Source: Arcobacter sp.
GTDB taxonomy: Bacteria > Campylobacterota > Campylobacteria > Campylobacterales > Arcobacteraceae
Length of the DNA: 20,886 bases
Assembly: GCA_030635995.1 (NCBI GenBank)
Contig: DAOVXU010000007.1
Location: forward strand, 1-20,886
Reading direction: 5' to 3'
The position numbers were made by a program, and so were the translations under genes. Below the pieces are notes generated by a model that was not told where the DNA came from, did not search any database, and saw only the letters and a program-made list of their open reading frames with translations. Positions 1 through 7,034 of this stretch are shown here, piece after piece (position 1 is the first letter of the stretch; every line of letters begins with the position of its first letter).

Positions 1-295
1 TACCATCTTTATAAACTGGAAGTAAAGTAGGGTATAAAGGGTCATTTATATCTATGATAAATTTATGGTCAATAGTATCATCTAAAAATTTTTTAAACCA
101 ATTTAGATGTTTAAAATCAGTAACCATACCATTTTCTAAAGTATCACTTTCAAGATGAACCAATATTTTACCTTGATGACCATGTAGATGACGACACATC
201 AAACAATCATCTAAAGCATATTCTACATTTAACTCTTGTGACCATACTCTATGACCATAACAAAAATCAAATTGTTTACTTATTTGCCATTTCAT
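1..295 (-). CDS. queD: 6-carboxytetrahydropterin synthase QueD, partial (3' end outside window)
   Basis: QueD converts 7,8-dihydroneopterin triphosphate to 6-carboxy-5,6,7,8-tetrahydropterin, the first committed step of queuosine (7-deazaguanine) synthesis in the cytoplasm. About 98 residues are readable from the ATG at 295. The visible family motifs are the first zinc histidine in FDFCYGHR, the catalytic cysteine and zinc histidines in CRHLHGH, then MVTDFKHL and DHKF. The frame runs off the left edge, so the C-terminal glutamate/histidine part is not seen. Its ATG overlaps the stop of queC by one base (TAATG), so the two are translationally coupled and belong to one minus-strand operon. Family assignment is confident because the motif order is intact. 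Confidence 0.93.
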   Translation of the reverse strand, partial: MKWQISKQFDFCYGHRVWSQELNVEYALDDCLMCRHLHGHQGKILVHLESDTLENGMVTDFKHLNWFKKFLDDTIDHKFIIDINDPLYPTLLPVYKDG

Positions 296-972
296 TAGTT
301 TATAATCTCATATTCGATTTTATCTATTTGTCCAGCAAGCTTAAAACCATTTAATCTTAATCTGCAGCTATCACAAACTCCACAAGCTTTTTGTTCATTT
401 TTATAGCAAGACCAAGTGTGTTGAAGTGGTACATCCATCTGTATAGATTTTGTAACAATTTGTTGTTTTGTAAGGTGTACAAGTGGAGTTATGATCTCTA
501 GTTTTGTTTCCTTTTTTGTCCCTTGATTCATTGCATTTTGCATTTTATTTATAAATGTATCTGTACAATCTGGATAACCACTACTATCCTCTTCAACTAC
601 ACCAATATATAAAGCAGTTGCCTTTTCTTTCTCAGCAACAGCAGTTGCAATAGATAAAAAAATACCATTTCTAAATGGTACATATGTTATAGGTACTCCA
701 TCTTCAATTCCATTTGTAGGTATCTCTATAGAGTCATCTGTTAAAGCCGAAGCTCCAATATCAGTAAAAAATGGTATATTTATCTCATATTTATTCTCAA
801 CATTTAAATCTTTACAAATAGTTCTAAATGCTTCAAGTTCTTTATGTTCGGTTCTTTGTCCATAGTTAAAATGAACAGCAATTATCTCATACCCGTCATT
901 TTTTGCCATATATGAAGCAAGGGTAGAATCCATCCCTCCACTTAAAATACAAATAGCTTTTTTACTTCCCAC
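295..972 (-). CDS. queC: 7-cyano-7-deazaguanine synthase QueC
   Basis: QueC uses ATP to turn 7-carboxy-7-deazaguanine into preQ0 in the cytoplasm, as part of tRNA queuosine synthesis. The 225-residue protein has the N-terminal PP-loop SGGMDS near residues 11-16. It has a C-terminal zinc-binding cysteine cluster, CYKNEQKACGVCDSC. Length is normal for the family. The start is GTG at 972. The frame is closed by a TAA directly upstream, so no earlier start exists, and the first methionine after it lies inside the PP-loop. The GTG lies inside the second copy of a 14-bp tandem duplication, and the first copy supplies a GGGAAG sequence at ribosome-binding distance. It lies between moaA and queD on the same strand, and queD overlaps its stop. 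Confidence 0.95.
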   Translation of the reverse strand: MGSKKAICILSGGMDSTLASYMAKNDGYEIIAVHFNYGQRTEHKELEAFRTICKDLNVENKYEINIPFFTDIGASALTDDSIEIPTNGIEDGVPITYVPFRNGIFLSIATAVAEKEKATALYIGVVEEDSSGYPDCTDTFINKMQNAMNQGTKKETKLEIITPLVHLTKQQIVTKSIQMDVPLQHTWSCYKNEQKACGVCDSCRLRLNGFKLAGQIDKIEYEIIN

Positions 973-990
973 TTAATACTTCCCACTTAA
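963..990 (-). repeat. 14-bp perfect tandem duplication carrying the queC start
   Basis: Read on the minus strand, TTAAGTGGGAAGTA occurs twice without a gap (990-977 and 976-963). The downstream copy contains the queC GTG start codon. The upstream copy places GGGAAG about six bases before that GTG, where a Shine-Dalgarno sequence would be. The repeat is seen directly; its role in initiation is inferred. Confidence 0.85.
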
Positions 991-997
991 CACTTTT

Positions 998-1954
998 TCA
1001 TCCACCTGTTTCATAAAAGGCTCTATCACTTTGATTTTCGTCACCCCATTTATTTTTTTCTGGTTTATTCTTTAATACTTCTGCTAATATATTTGAAGCT
1101 TTTTTTACATCTTTTGCTTTTATAGCATCTGCAATAGAAAGTGCATCTTCAAAATAAAGACAAGGTATTAAATCACCTTCAGCAGTGATTCTGATTCTAT
1201 TACAATCTCTACAAAAGTCATCTAAATGTGGCTCAATTATCCCAAATTTATAACCATCATCTAAATAATAATCTTGAGATGGAGAGCTACCAACTCTTTC
1301 ACCTTTTGTAATATTATATTTTTCTTTAATAATATTTTGTATTTGCTGGGAATTTAATCCACTTTTTACATTAGCATGTGAATTTTCCATATATTCAATA
1401 AATCTAATCTCATAACCTTTATTTTTACAATGTTCAAGCAGATCTAGAATTTCACCATCATTTATCCCTTCAAGAGGAACACAATTTATTTTGATACCTA
1501 ATCCAATATCTTGTGCTTTATCAATTCCTCTTAAAACTTTAGCTAGTACATCTTTTTGTGCAATTTGTTGAGCTACTTCAGGTTTTAAACTATCAAGTGA
1601 AATATTAAGTCTTTTCAATCCTGCATCTTTTAATTTTTGGGCTACATCTTCAAGTAAAAAAGCATTGGTTGTAATAGCAAGATCAATATCAGGCGCATAA
1701 TCATGTATCATTTTTACAAATCCATCTAACCCATGTCTTAACAAAGGTTCACCACCAGTAAGTCTAATTTTTGTTATCCCATCATCAATACCTACTTTGA
1801 TAAATCTAAACATATCTTCATAAGATAAAAGATTTTCATGAGGAACCCATGAAAAAGGTTTTTCGGGCATACAATATAAACATCTGAAATTACATCTTTC
1901 TGTAACAGACACCCTTAAATAATTTACTTTTCTACCATGACCATCTATAAGCAT
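998..1954 (-). CDS. moaA: GTP 3',8-cyclase MoaA (molybdopterin synthesis)
   Basis: MoaA is the radical SAM enzyme that, with MoaC, makes cyclic pyranopterin monophosphate from GTP, the first step of molybdenum cofactor synthesis. The 318-residue protein shows the N-terminal radical SAM motif CNFRCLYC (Cys21, 25, 28). It also shows LTGGEPLLR and the C-terminal second [4Fe-4S] site in CRDCNRIRITAEGDLIPC. It ends in the family's terminal Gly-Gly. The ATG at 1954 follows AAAGGA at normal spacing. It is the first gene of a minus-strand operon with queC and queD. Its promoter must lie in or next to the inverted-repeat element at 1981-2245. The product it leads to is needed by NapA, encoded nearby on the other strand. 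Confidence 0.97.
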   Translation of the reverse strand: MLIDGHGRKVNYLRVSVTERCNFRCLYCMPEKPFSWVPHENLLSYEDMFRFIKVGIDDGITKIRLTGGEPLLRHGLDGFVKMIHDYAPDIDLAITTNAFLLEDVAQKLKDAGLKRLNISLDSLKPEVAQQIAQKDVLAKVLRGIDKAQDIGLGIKINCVPLEGINDGEILDLLEHCKNKGYEIRFIEYMENSHANVKSGLNSQQIQNIIKEKYNITKGERVGSSPSQDYYLDDGYKFGIIEPHLDDFCRDCNRIRITAEGDLIPCLYFEDALSIADAIKAKDVKKASNILAEVLKNKPEKNKWGDENQSDRAFYETGG

Positions 1955-2012
1955 AATTAAAAGTCCTTTAATATTAATATTACCAAATTAAAACAGAAAC
2001 TAACACTTAAAT

Positions 2013-2106
2013 AGCATAAGTTGTGCTTCATAAAGTTAAATTCTAAATTCAGCCTATCAAGATAGGTTGAATTTAGAATTTAACTTTAGGGAGTGCAAAC
2101 TATGCT
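2013..2106 (+). repeat. Long hairpin 1 of the inverted-repeat element
   Basis: Bases 2031-2058 pair with 2061-2088: 28 positions with one G-T pair (2052/2067) and otherwise Watson-Crick, closing on CAAG. The stem extends outward past 2031/2088 through several G-T pairs, then to AGCATA (2013-2018) pairing with TATGCT (2101-2106) beyond a small internal loop. The G-T pairs form in RNA only if the plus strand is transcribed. Confidence 0.8.
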
Positions 2107-2116
2107 ACCCAAAGGG

Positions 2117-2214
2117 AAAATAGACTAAAAGGCATCTTGCAAAAAATATTATCTCAAATTAGCTACGGCTAGTTTGAGATAATATTTTTTACAACCTGTT
2201 CTTTTATCTATTTT
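2117..2214 (+). repeat. Long hairpin 2 of the inverted-repeat element, UACG tetraloop
   Basis: Bases 2141-2163 pair with 2168-2190, with one T-G pair, around the loop TACG closed by C-G. In plus-strand RNA this is a C(UACG)G tetraloop of the stable UNCG class. An outer stem, 2117-2131 with 2201-2214, continues the arm after an imperfect section and with one bulge. The T-run at 2185-2190 is inside the stem, so this is not a normal terminator layout. Confidence 0.8.
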
Positions 2215-2252
2215 TTTAAGAATTAGTTTCTGTTTTAATTTGGTATTATGAA

Positions 2253-2288
2253 AGGATAGTATAAAATGACTTAAAAAAATAATTAGGA
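2253..2288 (+). promoter_or_regulatory. Likely promoter and Shine-Dalgarno of the Crp/Fnr-type regulator gene
   Basis: Just outside the right end of the inverted-repeat element there is a TATAAAAT sequence preceded by AG, a fair -10 box. AGGA at 2285-2288 is a ribosome-binding site. It sits six bases before the TTG at 2295 but directly abuts the TTG at 2289, which favours the later start. No TTGA-type palindrome is seen here. Confidence 0.4.
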
Positions 2289-2294
2289 TTGCTT

Positions 2295-2960
2295 TTGAAT
2301 ACAATTGATGCGATTAAATTGATAGATTTTTTTGATACATTAAATGAAAAACAAATATCTTTTTTACAAAGTATTTCAACAATTAGAAGATTTAGTGAAG
2401 ATACTATTGTTTATTATGAAGATGATATTGATTATTCTTTGCATTTTTTGGTTGAGGGTACTATTAAAATATATAAAATAGATAAATATGATAATGAAAT
2501 ATTTTTATATTATATTTATAAAAATAATATGATTTCTGAGTTTACGTCGATAGATGATACTAGTATTTATTGTTTTTCAAATGCTTCATTTATGCAAGAG
2601 GGTACTATTTTATCTATAAATTTTCAACAATTTAAAAAAGAATTTATAGATACAGGGGTTTTAACACAAAAATTTATAAAAGAGATTTTAAATAAAACAC
2701 ATCAATTACAATGTATATTAAATAGAGAATTGGTATTTGATGCAACGGCAAAAGTATCATTTATGTTAAGTAATGATTTAGCGATGTTTAATCAATTAAA
2801 AAGAACTGAAGTGTCATTTATGTTACATATACAGCCAGAAACTTTATCAAGAGTGTTAAAAAAACTTCTAAGAAGTGATATTATTAATATAACTGGAACT
2901 AAAATAGTAATAGTTGATGCAGATCAGCTATGTAGTATATTTAGAGGAATAGGAAAATGA
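2295..2960 (+). CDS. Crp/Fnr-family transcriptional regulator (no iron-sulfur cysteines)
   Basis: This is a cytoplasmic one-component DNA-binding regulator of about 221 residues. The N-terminal half has the cyclic-nucleotide-binding-type beta roll, with FLVEGTIKIYKID near residues 51-64. A long dimer helix follows, then a C-terminal winged helix. The recognition helix PETLSRVLKKL keeps the E-x-x-S-R pattern of FNR-like proteins, which read TTGA half-sites. The N-terminal Cys cluster of oxygen-sensing FNR is absent; only three scattered Cys are present. The TTG at 2295 is chosen over the TTG at 2289 because AGGA at 2285-2288 is correctly spaced only for it. The stop overlaps the next gene (ATGA). 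Its place before nap and the matching palindrome at 3980-4001 suggest that it controls the nap operon. Its signal is unknown. Confidence 0.88.
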   Translation: MNTIDAIKLIDFFDTLNEKQISFLQSISTIRRFSEDTIVYYEDDIDYSLHFLVEGTIKIYKIDKYDNEIFLYYIYKNNMISEFTSIDDTSIYCFSNASFMQEGTILSINFQQFKKEFIDTGVLTQKFIKEILNKTHQLQCILNRELVFDATAKVSFMLSNDLAMFNQLKRTEVSFMLHIQPETLSRVLKKLLRSDIINITGTKIVIVDADQLCSIFRGIGK

Positions 2961-3949
2961 AACCAACAAAAATAAGTACAAAGATTAAAATAATTGGTGC
3001 AGCATTAGTATTATCTATATTAAGTGTAATAGCAATTACAATATACCTAAATGAAAATAATATAAAAGATGCTTTAATCGTAAATATTGCAGGTAAAGAG
3101 AGGATGCTTACTCAGAAAATATCAAAAAATATCTTTTATCTTTACCATAATGAAAATATAGATTTTAGTGAATTAGATAATGCTGTTGAGGAGTTTATTT
3201 ATAATATAAATTCATTAAAAGATGGAAATAAACTTCAAGGTATACCTTCTGCTCCTACTGATACTATAGCACAACAAATATCGAAAGTATTAATTTTATG
3301 GAATAGTTTTCATAAAAATGTAATAAGCTTTAAAGATCTTTTAGTTGATAGAAAAGAGAATGAAAAACTTTTAAAGATGAGAGTATCTACAATATACAAT
3401 ACAAACAATATATTACTTCAAGAGGTTGATAATCTTGTAACTATGTATACAAAACATACTGAATCAAAAACTAATTATATTAAAAAATTTCAATATGGAG
3501 GGGCTATTGTACTTTTTATATTGATTATATATTCTTTATTACAGTTAAAAATTATTGAATTACATGCTCAAGAATTTATAGATTATTCAAAAAAATTAGC
3601 TTCTTTTGATGATGTTAATAATTTAGAATTAATTACAATAGATGCTGAGGGTGAAATTGTAGAGGTAAATGATAGTATGAATTGTTTTATTACAAAAGTA
3701 AATAGTGCAATGGAACATTCAAATGAAGCAATTGCCCAATCTTTACAAGCATCTTCAAAGCTTGAAGAGATTACAGATGAGTTTGATACAATATTAAATG
3801 ATATTACAAACTCTTCAGAGATATCAAAAGAATTGAATATAAGTGAAGATATCGTTATAGAATCAACTGAAGAACTTATCAATTCAACAAAAAAACTTCA
3901 ACATCTAAAAGATAAATTAGACAATTTATTAACTCAATGTAAATTGTAA
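2957..3949 (+). CDS. Membrane sensor-like protein with NarX/PilJ-type ligand-binding region, no output domain
   Basis: The protein has 330 residues. TM1 is at about 11-31, a periplasmic helical region at 32-180, TM2 at about 181-200, and a cytoplasmic tail at 201-330. Just after TM1 lies NIAGKERMLTQKISK (43-57). It resembles the N-x-AG-x-x-RM-x-x-x-x region of NarX/NarQ and PilJ-type sensors, which in NarX binds nitrate. The tail is helical and probably coiled-coil, with a HAMP-like start. It contains no histidine kinase, GGDEF, EAL or chemoreceptor hairpin that I can recognise, so the protein is a sensor without a known output. It overlaps the Crp/Fnr-type regulator gene by four bases, so the two are translated as a pair, and the nap operon follows. 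Nitrate binding is inferred from the motif; coupling to the regulator is a guess from the overlap. Confidence 0.75.
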   Translation: MKPTKISTKIKIIGAALVLSILSVIAITIYLNENNIKDALIVNIAGKERMLTQKISKNIFYLYHNENIDFSELDNAVEEFIYNINSLKDGNKLQGIPSAPTDTIAQQISKVLILWNSFHKNVISFKDLLVDRKENEKLLKMRVSTIYNTNNILLQEVDNLVTMYTKHTESKTNYIKKFQYGGAIVLFILIIYSLLQLKIIELHAQEFIDYSKKLASFDDVNNLELITIDAEGEIVEVNDSMNCFITKVNSAMEHSNEAIAQSLQASSKLEEITDEFDTILNDITNSSEISKELNISEDIVIESTEELINSTKKLQHLKDKLDNLLTQCKL

Positions 3950-3979
3950 TATCTCCTATTGTTTTAAATAAATCTTAAT

Positions 3980-4001
3980 ATTCTTGACTAGAGTCAAGAA
4001 T
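3980..4001 (+). promoter_or_regulatory. FNR/Crp-type operator, TTGAC-N4-GTCAA, upstream of napA
   Basis: A perfect palindrome with 9-bp arms and a TAGA centre. The inner part, TTGAC (3984-3988) and GTCAA (3993-3997), has the FNR layout TTGAT-N4-ATCAA and resembles TTAAC-N4-GTTAA reported for Campylobacter NssR. Its centre (3990.5) is 41.5 bp before the start predicted from the TATACT box at 4020-4025, the classical class II activator position. Because AT-rich sequence follows, it could also act as a weak terminator for the sensor gene. Confidence 0.7.
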
Positions 4002-4019
4002 TATATTTTACTAAAGTGT

Positions 4020-4025
4020 TATACT
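4020..4025 (+). promoter_or_regulatory. napA promoter -10 box, TATACT
   Basis: TATACT lies in the only intergenic space before napA, with a predicted start near 4032 and a leader of about 67 bases. No good -35 box is seen, which fits activation by a protein bound at the palindrome centred at 3990.5. AAGGAG lies just before the napA ATG. Confidence 0.5.
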
Positions 4026-4098
4026 TTTTCGTTGTATTTTATAAATACATATATCTTTAGTATTTTAAAGATAAACTAGAAAAAAACAAGGAGATAAT

Positions 4099-6969
4099 AT
4101 GGCACTTTCAAGAAGAGATTTCTTAAAAAGTTCAGCGGCAGCTTCAGCGGCAGCAGCTGTAGGTATGGCGGTTCCTGCTTCAATGCAAGCAGCAGCTGAT
4201 AAAGCTCAGAGTAATTGGAGATGGGATAAGGCAGCATGTAGATTCTGTGGTACTGGTTGTGGTATTATGATGGCTACTAAAAATGGTAGAATCGTAGCAG
4301 TTAAAGGGGATCCAGCAGCACCTGTAAATAGAGGTCTTAACTGTATTAAAGGTTACTTTAATGCTAAGATCATGTATGGAGCAGATAGACTTAAGCAACC
4401 ATTATTAAGAGTTGATTCAAATGGTAAATTTGATAAACATGGTAAATTTGCACCTGTAAGTTGGGAAAGAGCTTTTGATGAGATGGAATTTCATATTAGA
4501 AAAGCACTTAAAGCTAGTGGACCTGAAGGTATTGGTGTATTTGGTTCTGGCCAATATACAGTTATGGAAGGTTATGCAGCTCAAAAGATGATGAAAGGTG
4601 GATTTAGATCAAATGCACTTGATCCAAATGCTAGACACTGTATGGCATCTGCTGTTGTTGGTTTTTACCAAACTTTTGGAATTGATGAGCCTTCTGGTTG
4701 TTATGATGATATCGAGTTAACTGATACTGTTATTTCATGGGGAGCAAATATGGCAGAGATGCACCCTATTTTATGGTCAAGAGTTACAGATAGAAAACTT
4801 TCTGATCCAGATAGAGTAAAAGTTATTAATATCTCTACATATAGACATAGAACATCAGATTTAGCTGATGAAGAGTTGATCTTTACACCTAGTTCAGATT
4901 TAGCTATGTGGAACTATATGGCAAGAGAAATTGTTTATAATCATCCAGAGTCAATTGACTGGGATTTTGTAAATAAACATATGGTTTTCTGTGCTCAACC
5001 TGTAAATATGGGTTATGGTATGAGAAGAAAAGGTGAGCCGTCTTTATTACCTGAGAGAGCTGATGGTTCTGCTGGTAAATATTCAGCTTTAGAGATGGAA
5101 ACTATTAGAGAAGAGATGGTACATACAGTTTCTGATAATGAAGGACCTGCATTAGAACCATTTGGTTATAAAGCTGGTGATAAAATGGTTAATAAACCAG
5201 CTGGTCTTAAGCATTGGCATATCTCTTTTGAAGAGTATAAAAAATTCTTAGCACCATATACACTTGATTATGTTTGTCAAGTTTCAAAAGGTGATCCAGA
5301 TGAGTCTGATACTGAATTTAAAAGAAAACTTAAATTAGTAGCTGATTTATATATTGAAAAAGGTAGAAAAGTAGTTTCTTTTTGGACAATGGGTATGAAT
5401 CAACATACAAGAGGTACATGGGTAAATACATTATCTTACAATGTTCACTTTTTACTAAATAAACAAGCTGTTCCAGGTTCTGGTGCATTTTCACTTACAG
5501 GTCAACCATCTGCTTGTGGTACTGCAAGAGAAGTTGGTACATTTGCACATAGATTACCAGCAGATATGATGGTTAAATCTCCTAAGCATAGAAAAATTAC
5601 TGCTAAAGGTTGGAAAATACCAGCTGGTGTAATTAATCCTAAAGGTCATCAACATATTATGAGAATTCATAGAGATCTTGAAGATGGTACTATGAAATTT
5701 GCATGGTGTAATGTTGTTAATCCTTATCAAGATACTGCATCTGCTACTCACTGGATTAAAGCAGCAAGACAAATGGATAACTTTATCGTTTGTTCTGATG
5801 GTTACCCAGGTATTTCTGCTAAGGTTTCAGATTTAATTTTACCTTCAGCTATGATTTATGAAAAATGGGGTGGATATGGAAATGCTGAGAGAAGAACTCA
5901 GTTATGGAGACAGCAAGTTTTACCAGTAGGTGATGCTATGTCTGATACTTGGCAATGGATTGAGTTATCAAAAAGATTTACAGTTGCAGATCTTTGGGGT
6001 GAGCAACCACTATTAAGTAATAAAGGTAAAACAGGTAAAAAAGCTAAAAATGCTGGAACACCTACACTTCCAAATTGTATTGCTGAAGCTAAAGCTATGG
6101 GATACTCTGAAGATACAACAATGTATGAAGTTCTTTTTGCAAATAAAAGAGCAAAATCATATAAAGTTGATTTAAATAACCCTATTCAAAAAGGTTATGA
6201 CAATACAGAATGTATTGGTGATAAAAGAAATGTTAAAGGTGGAGATGGTAAAGTTTGGGAAGGTTATGGATTTATGATGCATCAATACCTTTTTGAAGAG
6301 TATGCTGACTTTGGAAGAGGACATGCACATGATTTAGCTGACTTTGAAACATACCATAGAGTAAGAGGACTTAAATGGCCTGTTGTTGATGGTAAAGAAA
6401 CTCAGTGGAGATTTAATGCTAAATATGATCCATATGCAGCTAAAGCTACTAAGAAAACTGGTAATTCACATGCATTCTATGGACCACTTGCTAAAAATCT
6501 TTTACAAGGTGATTTACTTGGAGCTGATAAAGCTAAAGGTAAAAAATCTCTTAAAAATAGAGCTAAAATATTTGCTAGACCATATATGGATCCACCAGAA
6601 ATACCAACTAAAGATTACCCAGTATGGTTATGTACAGGTAGAGTTCTTGAGCACTGGCATTCAGGTACAATGACTATGAGAGTTCCTGAACTTTATAGAG
6701 CTGTTCCAGAAGCATTATGTTATATGCATCCAGAAGATGCTAAGAAATATGGTGTTAAACAAGGTCAATTGGCATGGGTAGATTCAAGAAGAGGTAGAGT
6801 TAAAGCTAGAGTTGAAACTAGAGGAAGAAACCGACCTTCAAGAGGACTTGTATTTGTTCCTTGGTTTGATGAAAAAGTATTTATTAATAAAGTATGTCTT
6901 GATGCAACTTGTCCTCAGTCTAAACAAACTGATTACAAAAAATGTGCAGTTAAAATATACGCAGTATAA
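4099..6969 (+). CDS. napA: Periplasmic nitrate reductase catalytic subunit NapA
   Basis: NapA reduces nitrate to nitrite in the periplasm using a bis-MGD molybdenum cofactor and one [4Fe-4S] cluster, receiving electrons from NapB. The 956-residue precursor starts with a Tat signal (SRRDFLK, residues 4-10) and an alanine-rich hydrophobic stretch. The cluster ligands are Cys47, Cys50, Cys54 and Cys82. The molybdenum-ligand cysteine is Cys181 in NARHCMASAVVGF. The C-terminal dinucleotide-binding domain is present. The protein is longer than E. coli NapA, as is usual in Campylobacterota, with a lysine-rich stretch around residues 640-690. A strong AAGGAG precedes the ATG. It is the first gene of the nap operon, under the palindrome and -10 box described above. 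Confidence 0.98.
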   Translation: MALSRRDFLKSSAAASAAAAVGMAVPASMQAAADKAQSNWRWDKAACRFCGTGCGIMMATKNGRIVAVKGDPAAPVNRGLNCIKGYFNAKIMYGADRLKQPLLRVDSNGKFDKHGKFAPVSWERAFDEMEFHIRKALKASGPEGIGVFGSGQYTVMEGYAAQKMMKGGFRSNALDPNARHCMASAVVGFYQTFGIDEPSGCYDDIELTDTVISWGANMAEMHPILWSRVTDRKLSDPDRVKVINISTYRHRTSDLADEELIFTPSSDLAMWNYMAREIVYNHPESIDWDFVNKHMVFCAQPVNMGYGMRRKGEPSLLPERADGSAGKYSALEMETIREEMVHTVSDNEGPALEPFGYKAGDKMVNKPAGLKHWHISFEEYKKFLAPYTLDYVCQVSKGDPDESDTEFKRKLKLVADLYIEKGRKVVSFWTMGMNQHTRGTWVNTLSYNVHFLLNKQAVPGSGAFSLTGQPSACGTAREVGTFAHRLPADMMVKSPKHRKITAKGWKIPAGVINPKGHQHIMRIHRDLEDGTMKFAWCNVVNPYQDTASATHWIKAARQMDNFIVCSDGYPGISAKVSDLILPSAMIYEKWGGYGNAERRTQLWRQQVLPVGDAMSDTWQWIELSKRFTVADLWGEQPLLSNKGKTGKKAKNAGTPTLPNCIAEAKAMGYSEDTTMYEVLFANKRAKSYKVDLNNPIQKGYDNTECIGDKRNVKGGDGKVWEGYGFMMHQYLFEEYADFGRGHAHDLADFETYHRVRGLKWPVVDGKETQWRFNAKYDPYAAKATKKTGNSHAFYGPLAKNLLQGDLLGADKAKGKKSLKNRAKIFARPYMDPPEIPTKDYPVWLCTGRVLEHWHSGTMTMRVPELYRAVPEALCYMHPEDAKKYGVKQGQLAWVDSRRGRVKARVETRGRNRPSRGLVFVPWFDEKVFINKVCLDATCPQSKQTDYKKCAVKIYAV

Positions 6970-6979
6970 AAAAGGGGGT

Positions 6980-6998
6980 ATGTTGTCTTGAGCAACAT
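6980..6998 (+). other. Small intercistronic hairpin after napA, with a short upstream reading frame for napG
   Basis: ATGTTG (6980-6985) pairs with CAACAT (6993-6998) around a seven-base loop, ten bases after the napA stop, where it could shield napA mRNA or lower downstream expression. Within it, ATG at 6980 opens a three-codon frame. TTG at 6988 opens a 17-codon lysine-rich frame (MSNINPHKKEKKEKRLW) whose stop at 7039-7041 overlaps the napG start region. Both roles are inferred. Confidence 0.4.
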
Positions 6999-7034
6999 TA
7001 ATCCTCATAAAAAAGAAAAGAAAGAGAAAAGATT

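Larger units (their letters stand above)
1981..2245. mobile_element. MITE-like non-coding element with 23-bp perfect terminal inverted repeats
   Basis: Bases 1981-2003 and 2223-2245 are perfect reverse complements (23 of 23), starting TACCAAATTAAAACAG. A further six-base match pairs 2006-2011 with 2215-2220. If the ends are taken as CCAAATT...AATTTGG (1983-2243), the flanks are a 5-bp direct repeat TATTA (1978-1982 and 2244-2248), as expected for a target duplication; a TA duplication is also possible. No credible ORF lies inside. The interior is almost fully occupied by two long hairpins, so the element could form a three-way junction. It fills most of the 340-bp gap between the divergent moaA and regulator genes. 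Size, ends and lack of coding fit a miniature inverted-repeat element moved by a transposase supplied elsewhere. A structured RNA gene is the main alternative. I do not recognise the ends as a known IS family. Confidence 0.7.

Noticed and set aside
2141..2190. Rho-independent terminator
   Set aside because: The T-run is part of the stem, the stem is almost all A-T in its lower half, and no gene ends nearby on either strand.
1981..2245. Molybdenum cofactor riboswitch upstream of moaA
   Set aside because: The strongest RNA signs (U-G pairs, UACG loop) are on the strand opposite to moaA. The perfect 23-bp ends fit an inserted element better than a riboswitch, and I see no known Moco motif.
6383..6673. 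A possible 96-residue protein inside napA on the same strand
   Set aside because: It is a second-frame reading of napA, with repetitive composition and no ribosome-binding site; napA itself is fully conserved there.
6974..6978. Phase-variable G tract before napG
   Set aside because: Only five G residues; phase-variable tracts in this phylum are usually about eight or longer.
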